A DNA stretch of 13,522 nt, from contig CAISOQ010000241.1 of the NCBI GenBank assembly GCA_903887095.1, positions 1-13,522 on the forward strand, in the 5' to 3' direction. Each line of letters opens with the position of its first letter. Position 1 is the first letter of the stretch. The notes below the pieces were generated by a model. It saw nothing but the letters and a program-made list of their open reading frames with translations, had not been told where the DNA came from and did not search any database. Position numbers and translations under genes: made by a program. Source of the DNA: an uncultured Flavobacteriia bacterium. GTDB lineage: Bacteria > Bacteroidota > Bacteroidia > Flavobacteriales_D > Crocinitomicaceae. This document shows, one piece after another, positions 6,401 through 12,684 of the stretch.

Positions 6401-7951
6401 AACTATGGAACACTAAATGCAGATCCTTCTTCAACTATTGTTTTCAACGGTACAGGAAACAATCAAATCATTTCAGGATCCTTCACAGGTGCGAATAGAT
6501 TTGGAAATCTAAAAATCGACAAAACATCTGCAACTTATTCTGTTACAATCAATAATGACATCGAAGTTGGTGGAACTTTCACAACAAATAGTAGTACAAG
6601 CGTCTTTAACACCAATGGAAAGTATATTTCACTCGCGGGTAATTTTGTCAATAATAACGGAAATACAACATTTTTTGGAACTAGCTCGACAGGGACGTTA
6701 GAATTCAATGGAGCTAGCTTGCAAACATATAATCAAGGTTCTTCACAACTTGATCTAAACAACGTTATTGTAAATAATACAGCAGCTGCCGGAAGTGGAG
6801 TCACATTGTCCTCAAATTTATTCATTAAAACAGCAACTGGAACACTTACGTTTAGCAATGGCACCATTACAACCGGAAGTTACCGTGTTGATGTTGCAAA
6901 TACAGCAGCAGCCAGTGTATCTAATGGAACATCAACCAGTTATGTTGATGGAAATTTAAGAAGGTACTTATTAAGTTCTGGGACCTATGAATGGCCCGTT
7001 GGAATTGCTTCAAAAGGTTTTCAACGAGCAACTACAGCATTTTCCACTAATAGTATTGGTTATCTAGACGGAAGATTCGACACGTGGCCAGTAACCGCTG
7101 GCTATCCACCAACCCAAGGTGGCACTGATTGCAGCGTCACTTACAATCAAGCCGCTATGAACAATGGTTATTGGACGCTAACGGCAAACAGTGGAACAGG
7201 TAATTACAACATGACATTATATCCCACGAATGAAACAAATATCGGTGTCAATTGGACTGTCATGAAACGAAGTTCCCTTGCCACAACGGGATGGCTACTC
7301 GACGGAACTTGTGTTACTTCAACATCATCACAAATTACCAGAAATGGATTGAGCGGTTTTTCGGTCTTTAGTGTTGCACAATCAACAACGGCTCTGCCTG
7401 TAGAATTGATTCAATTTTCTGGAGAAAAAGTAGATGAAGACAATTTGTTGACATGGAAAACAGCCACTGAACACAACAATGATTATTTCACACTTGAAAG
7501 ATCTGCAGATGGATTTATTTTTGAAGCAATTGCCACAATAGCTGCAGCTGGAAATAGTACTACTGAAAAACTATATTCTCAGTTCGATATCGACCCATTT
7601 AGAGGTGTTAATTATTATCGTTTGAAGCAAACGGATATAAACGGCTCCTTCAGCTATTCGAATACAATCAGTTTATCCAGAGATTACATGGAAAGTTCCG
7701 TTTCTGAGCTATTTCCTAACCCAACAAGTACGGATGTAAATTTCGAATTCAATGCTCAAAAGGCAACGGACATTGAAGTCCATTTATTGGATAATTCCGG
7801 CAGGTTGGTCAACAAATACATGTATCATGCTGTTGCAGGCAAGAATACAATGAGTCTTGATTTAAACAATGTTTCAAGAGGGCTTTATACAGTTGTCTTC
7901 CACTCAGAGTTGCTTGTAAAAACTGAAATGCGCAAATTGATTAAGCGCTAA
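3452..7951 (+). CDS. Giant multidomain T9SS cargo protein, adhesin-like
   Basis: About 1499 residues. The ATG at 3452 gives a proper signal peptide (MRNHF, hydrophobic core, IYA cut before Gln22); in-frame ATGs at 3416 and 3434 only add a poor N-terminal extension. Six Cys-rich beta domains of about 120-195 residues follow, starting near 23, 152, 293, 432, 566 and 709. Each has a WY/VWYxF- or EDKVxxF-like strand and a TYYVRI / TYYLVID-like strand, resembling pre-peptidase C-terminal (PPC-like) modules. Near 906 an EVYWTGG segment opens a Gly/Asn/Thr-rich region that looks like a repetitive beta-helix, to about 1300. Residues about 1314-1415 form the ALPVELIQF module often seen before sorting domains. 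The last 80 residues are a type A T9SS sorting domain with LFPNPTS at 1420. A secreted, surface-attached adhesin or matrix protein is likely; no catalytic motif was recognised. Confidence 0.88.
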   Translation: MRNHFTIAVFAILFLSTKIYAQGNTCSLAVSLSVTASCTNTSFAINANNLEDPGASCVTAGSNYTDGWYKFVASATTTIIEISGANRNIGLSVHSGCPGTELACQYSNTGSATLNVTTSVGTTYYVRIQRRSGNSNANLSGSICIHNPITAPANDNCSSPAVLTPAAAGSGTCTTTNGTTYGATASPQTTCIGIADDDVWYTFVANNTTHQVTADGVAGFNAAVQVMSGSCAGTLTSLQCINNTGGGGVETASLTGLTIGATYYVRVYHNASGSGFNGANSFTICITSTAAVCTLGSGNIVAASLPYTSGAQTTCGAGDDITSTNSTVCGSSYYYDGEDKVIQFTPTASGNISITLTSAGSWVGITLYLGCPTAGGTCVAYSQGSTGNQSIGCASVTAGQTYYLVIDSWPTPACNAFNVTISAPSGGTPAGTTCSNAVAMALPYTATGQSTLCYGNDYTNASAGSCGTLYESGEDKVYSFTSTGSDCLNINLTNVSTSYIGYQVYSGCPGVAGTTCISNGGGATSGTLSGAFNVSAAGTYYVVIDTWASPSYVNYDIEVVSLGGSPSNDLPCNATALTLGSTTAGDNNCSGGTGEPSVPGAWTSGTVNSVWYKVTIPASGSIVVKTISGSLTNTQIAAYTGTCGAGLTYFAANTDIGSCGSSTNYASQLTLAGAVGTVYYLVVDGESNATGSFSIIAIDGSTSFPGIQGQDCSQPNPVCQAVMSVSNPGYSGNGTTCDINTGYCLASGERNVVWYRVPISGNGTLNFNIVPNDFDYNVESATDYDFAVWQTALSGGTLGTDFYNCSQIAAGTAATIVCNYSYLGITGVGTTGNAPASLSTNVCPTCPGSYNPTTTYSAAYETTIDAIVGDEYLIAISNYSNSTSGFRIEFSGTATIDYSAATSTDEVYWTGGDVSGPTVWTDVDNWGGCAAPSCSRDAFISNLSNEPILISGQTYNTKDLTIQPGASLTLQANSTLNICGNFYNYGTLNADPSSTIVFNGTGNNQIISGSFTGANRFGNLKIDKTSATYSVTINNDIEVGGTFTTNSSTSVFNTNGKYISLAGNFVNNNGNTTFFGTSSTGTLEFNGASLQTYNQGSSQLDLNNVIVNNTAAAGSGVTLSSNLFIKTATGTLTFSNGTITTGSYRVDVANTAAASVSNGTSTSYVDGNLRRYLLSSGTYEWPVGIASKGFQRATTAFSTNSIGYLDGRFDTWPVTAGYPPTQGGTDCSVTYNQAAMNNGYWTLTANSGTGNYNMTLYPTNETNIGVNWTVMKRSSLATTGWLLDGTCVTSTSSQITRNGLSGFSVFSVAQSTTALPVELIQFSGEKVDEDNLLTWKTATEHNNDYFTLERSADGFIFEAIATIAAAGNSTTEKLYSQFDIDPFRGVNYYRLKQTDINGSFSYSNTISLSRDYMESSVSELFPNPTSTDVNFEFNAQKATDIEVHLLDNSGRLVNKYMYHAVAGKNTMSLDLNNVSRGLYTVVFHSELLVKTEMRKLIKR
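4328..5118 (+). repeat. Two adjacent, closely similar beta-domain repeats in the giant cargo gene
   Basis: Protein domains 3 (about 293-431) and 4 (about 432-565) are the most alike of the six. Both have an ALPY/SLPY start followed by a GQS/GAQ turn, then GEDKVxxF, a GCPxxxGTxC segment, and a YYxVIDxW strand about 135-140 residues apart. This suggests recent duplication of one module within the array. The DNA is diverged, so it is not a recombinogenic nucleotide repeat. Confidence 0.6.
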
Positions 7952-8017
7952 TCTTCAGAAAAAAGTAGTCAACTGCCCTTTTTTTACTCAACTTCAGAAT
8001 GATATTAATTCTGGTTG

Positions 8018-8025
8018 TAACTTTG
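8018..8025 (+). promoter_or_regulatory. Candidate -7 promoter element of the hydrolase gene
   Basis: TAACTTTG is a perfect TAnnTTTG match ending 4 bases before the ATG at 8030. If used, transcription would begin at or beside the start codon, giving a leaderless or nearly leaderless mRNA. No clear -33 box is seen. Confidence 0.45.
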
Positions 8026-8029
8026 TCTT

Positions 8030-8791
8030 ATGAAACTCCACTTTCGTGAAATGGGTGAAGGCAAACCAATGATCATTCTGCATGGTCTTTTTGGTTTTTC
8101 AGACAATTGGCAAACCCACGCCAAAAAATTCGCTGACTATTTCAGGGTCATTCTTGTTGATCTCCGAAATCATGGCCATTCAGATTGGAATGATGCATTC
8201 TCTTACGAACTCATGGCCAAAGATTTGCATGAATTGATTACCGATCTTGGATTGGATGACATCTATCTTTTAGGCCATTCGATGGGCGGCAAAGTTGCGA
8301 TGCTTTACGCTCAATTACACCCTGAAAAACTTCACAAACTTATTGTTGTCGACATTGGCAACAAGCAATATCCAATGCATCATCAACACATCTTGGCAGG
8401 AATGCATGCTATTGATCTTGAAAAGATAAAAGTCAGAAGTGAAGCAGAAGACATTCTTAAACTTCACATTGATTCTGATGGGGTTCGACAATTTCTTTTG
8501 AAAAACCTCTATTGGAAAGAAAAGGGACAATTGGCTTGGCGGATGAACCTTAACGTACTTGAAAGAGAGATGACTAACATTCTTGCTGCACTGCCGGAAG
8601 CAGAAGTTATGATTCCAACACTCTTTATACGTGGAGAATTATCAAATTATATCCTCGATGAGGACATTCCAGATCTTGAAGATCTTTTCCCAGATTCTGA
8701 TTTAATAACCATCAGGAATGCAGGTCATTGGGTACATGCAGAAGCACCTGAAGAATTTGTGGAAATCGTCCTTGGATTTTGTTTGAGGTAA
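8030..8791 (+). CDS. Alpha/beta-fold hydrolase, YbfF/ABHD11-like esterase
   Basis: A 253-residue cytoplasmic alpha/beta hydrolase with no signal peptide. Visible motifs are the oxyanion HGLFGFSDNW at 18-27, DLRNHGHS at 44-51, the nucleophile elbow GHSMGG at 82-87 (Ser84) and the C-terminal histidine in NAGHWVH (His233). Asp108 in IVVDIGNKQYP sits where YbfF-type esterases carry a conserved acidic residue (DIxPxxY) after the strand following the elbow, so it is the likely triad acid; that assignment is inferred from family pattern. Overall motif order and length fit the YbfF/ABHD11 group of acyl esterases; the true substrate is unknown. It is convergent with the ATP synthase operon, and a functional link to it is not implied. 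Confidence 0.88.
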   Translation: MKLHFREMGEGKPMIILHGLFGFSDNWQTHAKKFADYFRVILVDLRNHGHSDWNDAFSYELMAKDLHELITDLGLDDIYLLGHSMGGKVAMLYAQLHPEKLHKLIVVDIGNKQYPMHHQHILAGMHAIDLEKIKVRSEAEDILKLHIDSDGVRQFLLKNLYWKEKGQLAWRMNLNVLEREMTNILAALPEAEVMIPTLFIRGELSNYILDEDIPDLEDLFPDSDLITIRNAGHWVHAEAPEEFVEIVLGFCLR

Positions 8792-8818
8792 AAAAAGCAG
8801 CACTTAAAGTGCTGCTTT
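8790..8818. terminator. Bidirectional terminator between the hydrolase gene and atpG
   Basis: AAAGCAGCACTT (8794-8805) and AAGTGCTGCTTT (8807-8818) are perfect inverted arms separated by one base, forming a strong hairpin with an effective small loop. On the minus strand the hairpin is followed by a run of Ts, a good terminator for the atp operon. On the plus strand the T tract is only TTT, so it is weaker for the hydrolase gene. The hydrolase stop codon abuts the hairpin. Confidence 0.88.
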
Positions 8819-8840
8819 CCATATTATCATAAATCTTTAA

Positions 8841-9716
8841 TTAAGAATTCAAAGCTTCAGCTCCACCAACGATCTCAAGAATTTCGTTCGTAATGGCCGC
8901 CTGACGTGCTTTGTTGTAGCTCAATTTAAGAGATTTTTGTAATTCTTTCGCATTGTCCGTTGCCTTGTGCATTGCTGTCATACGCGCACCGTGCTCAGCC
9001 GCTTGCGAATCAAGTAATCCTTTGAATAATTGTATTTTCAATGACTTTGGAATCAATTCAGTTACAATTTCTTCTTTTGATGGCTCGAATATATAATCTC
9101 CTGCTGACTGATCATTCTCTTGCACTGCAGAAACTACTGGCAAAAACTGCTCATCTCTAACAATCTGAGTTGCGGCATTGACAAACTGGTTGTAAACAAC
9201 TATTATTTTATCAAACTCCTTACTCGTAAATAAGCGCATCAATTCATTCGCAATGATCGTATTGTTGTCAAAGCTTAAGGAAGAAAAGATATCTTCAACA
9301 GGAGCAATTGTATCATTGATGTAATAAGCATCTGAGCGCTTAAATGAATCTTTGATTTTCTTACCTAGACAAAGAACTTTAGGATTTGCATGTGCATATT
9401 CCTCATTCACAAGTTGTGTTACCTTTTTAATGATGTTGTTATTGAATCCACCGCAAAGTCCGCGGTTAGATGTAATACCAACAATCAACACATTCTTAAC
9501 TTCTCTGGTATCTGAATATGCATTTTCAGAAAGATCAAGTGTTGCACTAAGGTTCCCAAGGATCTCTTGCAGTTTTGTGGCATAAGGGCGCATTTGTGTA
9601 ATTGCATCCTGTGCTCTTTTCAATTTTGCAGCCGATACCATCTTCATTGCTGAAGTAATTTGCATCGTTGATCCCACCGAGGTGATCCTGTTACGTATTT
9701 CCTTTAAACTTGGCAT
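8841..9716 (-). CDS. atpG: F-type ATP synthase gamma subunit
   Basis: A 291-residue central-stalk subunit, which rotates inside the alpha3-beta3 head and couples proton flow through the c-ring to ATP synthesis. The N-terminal helix has the family pattern (LKEIRNRI, then QITSAMKMVSAAKLKRAQ at 19-36). The Rossmann-like core contains TSNRGLCGGFN at 82-92. The C-terminal helix carries ITNEILEIVGGAEAL at 275-289, the gamma signature. Length is normal. It is the last gene of the operon, 20 bases after atpA, and is followed by a strong terminator, so the beta and epsilon genes that follow gamma in many bacteria are not here. Confidence 0.98.
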   Translation of the reverse strand: MPSLKEIRNRITSVGSTMQITSAMKMVSAAKLKRAQDAITQMRPYATKLQEILGNLSATLDLSENAYSDTREVKNVLIVGITSNRGLCGGFNNNIIKKVTQLVNEEYAHANPKVLCLGKKIKDSFKRSDAYYINDTIAPVEDIFSSLSFDNNTIIANELMRLFTSKEFDKIIVVYNQFVNAATQIVRDEQFLPVVSAVQENDQSAGDYIFEPSKEEIVTELIPKSLKIQLFKGLLDSQAAEHGARMTAMHKATDNAKELQKSLKLSYNKARQAAITNEILEIVGGAEALNS

Positions 9717-9736
9717 AAATTCAATTTTGAATTGAA

Positions 9737-11311
9737 TCAGTATTTATCAGCGATTTCCTTCGCTACTTTTGTCAAAGTATCTGTAATCTCATCCGTATAT
9801 TTTCCAGCTCTCAATTGAACCAAAATATCGGCATGTTTTGCATCTAGGTAGTTCAAGAATTCTTTTTCGAACTCCTTCACTTTAGCTACAGGAACACGTT
9901 GAATTAATCCCTTCGTACCAACATAAATTATAGCGATTTGCTTTTCAACTGGGAATGGATCTCCTTCTCTTTGTTTCAGGATTTCAACGTTACGTGCACC
10001 TTTGTCCAAAACTGCTTTCGTTGCAGCATCTAAGTCAGAACCAAACTTAGCAAACGCTTCCAATTCACGGTACTGTGCCTGATCCAGTTTCAATGTACCA
10101 GCAACTTTCTTCATTGATTTGATCTGAGCGTTACCACCCACACGTGATACAGAAATACCTACGTTGATCGCCGGACGAATACCTGCATTGAACAAATCTG
10201 ATTCCAAGAAGATCTGACCATCAGTGATGGAAATCACGTTTGTTGGAATATATGCCGAAACGTCACCCGCTTGTGTTTCAATAATTGGAAGTGCTGTCAA
10301 TGATCCACCACCTTTCACAATTGGTTTCAATGATTCTGGTAAATCATTCATTTGAGAAGCAATTTTATCATCAGCAATGATTTTCGCAGCTCTCTCCAAC
10401 AATCTTGAGTGAAGGTAGAATACATCCCCTGGATATGCCTCGCGACCCGGAGGACGACGCAATAACAAAGAAACTTCACGATAAGCTACCGCTTGTTTTG
10501 ATAAATCATCATAAACAATTAGTGCAGGACGTCCTGAATCACGGAAGAACTCACCAACTGCAGCACCAGTCATTGGTGCATAAAACTGCATTGTAGCAGG
10601 ATCAGATGCATTTGCTGCAACAACAACTGTATAAGCCATCGCTCCTGCATCTTCAAATTTCTTAACTATACCTGCAACTGTAGATCCTTTCTGACCGATT
10701 GCAACATAGATACAGAAAACTGGCTCACCTCGGTCGTAAAACTCACGCTGATTGATGATCGTATCAATCGCAACAGTTGATTTACCCGTCTGACGGTCAC
10801 CAATGATAAGCTCACGTTGACCACGACCAATTGGAATCATCGCATCAACTGCTTTGATACCCGTTTGCATCGGCTCGGTTACAGGCTGACGATAAATTAC
10901 ACCTGGCGCCTTACGCTCAATTGGCATTTCATAAAGATCACCTGAAATTGGTCCTTTACCATCAATTGGGTTACCCAATGTATCAATAACACGGCCAACC
11001 ATTCCGTCTCCCACTTTCACAGAAGCGATACGTCCAAGACGCTTTACAGTGTCTCCTTCTTTTACAGCTGTCGAACGGCCTAACAATACAGCTCCAACAT
11101 TGTCCTCCTCAAGGTTCAATGCAATTCCTTGCAAACCTCCATCGAACTCAATCAACTCACCGTACTGAACTCCATTCAATCCGTATATACGTGCAATACC
11201 ATCTCCTACTTGTAGAACGGTACCTACTTCTTTTAGTTCAGCTTCAGAACGAAATCCTGATAACTGCTCTCTTAAAATTGCAGAAACTTCTGCTGGTTTT
11301 ACATCTGCCAT
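9737..11311 (-). CDS. atpA: F-type ATP synthase alpha subunit
   Basis: A 524-residue non-catalytic nucleotide-binding subunit of the F1 head. The Walker A motif GDRQTGKS is at 171-178, the Walker B strand ALIVYDD at 263-269, and the alpha/beta family signature PAINVGISVS at 380-389. Arg390 directly after it corresponds to the arginine finger that reaches the catalytic site on beta. The N-terminal beta barrel and the C-terminal helical domain are both complete. The VEKQIAIIYVGT segment at 455-466 is typical of alpha. It lies 34 bases after atpH and 20 before atpG. Its catalytic partner beta must be encoded elsewhere in the genome. Confidence 0.99.
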   Translation of the reverse strand: MADVKPAEVSAILREQLSGFRSEAELKEVGTVLQVGDGIARIYGLNGVQYGELIEFDGGLQGIALNLEEDNVGAVLLGRSTAVKEGDTVKRLGRIASVKVGDGMVGRVIDTLGNPIDGKGPISGDLYEMPIERKAPGVIYRQPVTEPMQTGIKAVDAMIPIGRGQRELIIGDRQTGKSTVAIDTIINQREFYDRGEPVFCIYVAIGQKGSTVAGIVKKFEDAGAMAYTVVVAANASDPATMQFYAPMTGAAVGEFFRDSGRPALIVYDDLSKQAVAYREVSLLLRRPPGREAYPGDVFYLHSRLLERAAKIIADDKIASQMNDLPESLKPIVKGGGSLTALPIIETQAGDVSAYIPTNVISITDGQIFLESDLFNAGIRPAINVGISVSRVGGNAQIKSMKKVAGTLKLDQAQYRELEAFAKFGSDLDAATKAVLDKGARNVEILKQREGDPFPVEKQIAIIYVGTKGLIQRVPVAKVKEFEKEFLNYLDAKHADILVQLRAGKYTDEITDTLTKVAKEIADKY

Positions 11312-11345
11312 CTTGTGTAGTTTTACTTTGATCCCACTTTGTGGA

Positions 11346-11879
11346 TTATCTTGTTAAACGTTGTTTTAAATTTTTAAATTGACTTGACACTGAAGCATCA
11401 ATTTCCTTGTCATCCATGCGCACAATGAATCCACCAATAAGTGATTCATCGATAACCTCATTAATTTCAAATTGCCCCTTCATAGAAACTTTTAATTTTT
11501 CTAAGATTGTTTCTTTTGTTGCGGCATGCAAAGTTTTAGCGGATACAATTGTAACTGGCACAATACCTTTAATTTCCTTTAACTGTGCGTTAAAAGAAAA
11601 AGCTATTTCACCCAACATATACTCTCTGCGATTCTTTGCTATTAAATCAATAAACATTGTTGTCAAATTGTCAAAATCAACGAACAATGTTTTGAATATG
11701 CTGATCTTCTTATCTGCCTTAACAATTGGGGAGTTCAACAAATTTACAAAATCCTTTTCCTCAAGGTAGATTTTAGACACATAGGCCATATCCGCAGCTA
11801 TTTTGTCCTGCACCCCTTGATCCATAGCAAGTTCCAATAAAGCTTTTGCATACCTTGATGCTGCTTTTGTGCTCTTCAT
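11346..11879 (-). CDS. atpH: F-type ATP synthase delta subunit (OSCP-like)
   Basis: A 177-residue peripheral-stalk subunit that links the b dimer to the top of the F1 head. The N-terminal helical domain begins ASRYAKALLELA at 7-18, as usual for delta. The C-terminal part carries the signature around DESLIGGFIVRMDDKEIDAS (144-163) followed by a helix ending LKQRL. Length is typical. It starts 10 bases after the atpF stop, the tightest spacing in the operon, which fits coupled synthesis of the stalk components. Confidence 0.97.
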   Translation of the reverse strand: MKSTKAASRYAKALLELAMDQGVQDKIAADMAYVSKIYLEEKDFVNLLNSPIVKADKKISIFKTLFVDFDNLTTMFIDLIAKNRREYMLGEIAFSFNAQLKEIKGIVPVTIVSAKTLHAATKETILEKLKVSMKGQFEINEVIDESLIGGFIVRMDDKEIDASVSSQFKNLKQRLTR

Positions 11880-11889
11880 GTCCCTTAAC

Positions 11890-12390
11890 TTAATTCAAAT
11901 TAATGTCTCCGGCCAATTTATCAGCCAATGCTTTTTGCTTGTCATCTGAAGAAAGTTCTCCTCTAACAACTTTCTCTGCAATCTCTAAGGAGAAAGAAGC
12001 AACTTGCGTTTTTAATTCGGCAATAGCCGCTGCTTTTTCAGCTTCGATGGATTGTCTAGCGACAACAAGTACTTTTTCAGCCTCTGATTTAGCAGCGGAT
12101 TTTGCATCCTCTACCATTTTAGTTGCTGTTTCCTTTGCATCCTTTACAATCGCATCACGCTCAGCACGAGCTTCTTTTAGAAGACTTTCATTTTGCGCCT
12201 GTAGTTCTTTCATCTCAGCTTTGGTTTTCTCAGCCAATTCAAGAGATTCAGAAATTTTACCCTCACGCTCATTCACCATTTCTAAAATGGGTTTCCAAGC
12301 AAATTTGCGAAGTAAAATAAGTAATGCAATGAAGATAATAGACTGCCAAAAGAAGAGTCCAACTGAAAATTCACCTAGTAATTTTTCCAT
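11890..12390 (-). CDS. atpF: F-type ATP synthase b subunit
   Basis: A 166-residue membrane-anchored stator subunit. A single hydrophobic helix spans about residues 10-28, followed by the RKFAWKPI segment at 28-35. A long charged helix rich in Ala, Glu and Lys (about 38-130) forms the right-handed coiled coil of the b dimer. The C-terminal ASFSLEIAEKVVRGEL segment (131-146) contacts delta. Only one b gene is present, so a homodimer is expected. Its start lies downstream of the atpE-atpF hairpin. Confidence 0.97.
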   Translation of the reverse strand: MEKLLGEFSVGLFFWQSIIFIALLILLRKFAWKPILEMVNEREGKISESLELAEKTKAEMKELQAQNESLLKEARAERDAIVKDAKETATKMVEDAKSAAKSEAEKVLVVARQSIEAEKAAAIAELKTQVASFSLEIAEKVVRGELSSDDKQKALADKLAGDINLN

Positions 12391-12412
12391 ATCCTAATAT
12401 CAATGTTTAATT

Positions 12413-12454
12413 CAAATAAAACCAATGTCGTTACCAACCGTAACGACATTGGTT
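12413..12454 (-). terminator. Intercistronic hairpin with U-rich tail between atpE and atpF
   Basis: Arms at 12420-12434 and 12440-12454 form a perfect 15-bp stem with a 5-base loop, starting 6 bases after the atpE stop. On the mRNA the stem is followed by UUAUUUG (UUUUAUUUG counting the last stem bases), close to an intrinsic terminator but interrupted by one A. Since atpF, H, A and G lie beyond, it is more likely a partial terminator or an mRNA-stabilising 3' structure for atpE than a full stop. Confidence 0.7.
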
Positions 12455-12460
12455 AAGGTT

Positions 12461-12652
12461 TTAAACTGCGAATAATGCAGCAAATCCGATCCCTTCAATC
12501 AACGCTGCTGCAATAAGCATCGCTGTTTGAATTTTGTTAGTTGCTTCTGGCTGACGAGCGATCGCTTCCATTGCTGAACCACCGATACGTCCGATTCCGA
12601 TACCTGCACCGATTACTACCAATCCTGCACCTACAATAGCTGGAATTTCCAT
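12461..12652 (-). CDS. atpE: F-type ATP synthase c subunit (proton-type)
   Basis: A 63-residue hairpin of two membrane helices that assembles into the rotor ring. Helix 1 is Gly-rich (GAGIGIGRIGG, 15-25), the polar loop is ARQPEA at 32-37, and helix 2 carries the ion-binding carboxylate Glu53 in ALIEGIGFAALF (50-61). It is shorter than the E. coli protein (79 residues), mainly at the two ends. Aligned to sodium-type c subunits such as that of Ilyobacter, the Gln of helix 1 is Ile20 and the Ser/Thr after the Glu are Gly54/Ile55. The sodium ligands are therefore missing and proton coupling is inferred. It is needed in many copies per complex, and a stable hairpin sits just downstream. Confidence 0.97.
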   Translation of the reverse strand: MEIPAIVGAGLVVIGAGIGIGRIGGSAMEAIARQPEATNKIQTAMLIAAALIEGIGFAALFAV

Positions 12653-12684
12653 GTTATTTATTATTTGAGGTTAAAAAATACAAA

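Noticed and set aside
7961..7986. Possible terminator after the giant cargo gene
   Set aside because: A T run is present but the preceding stem is only about three pairs before mismatches; not convincing as an intrinsic terminator.
9692..9697. TACGTA inside atpG as a third copy of the shared regulatory element
   Set aside because: It is in coding sequence and lacks the TCTAC and GTAGAA parts at the conserved spacing; a six-base match is expected by chance.
11903..12397. Long plus-strand open frame opposite atpF
   Set aside because: It mirrors the Ala/Glu/Lys-rich coiled coil of atpF and gives a Ser/Ala-rich product with no family resemblance.
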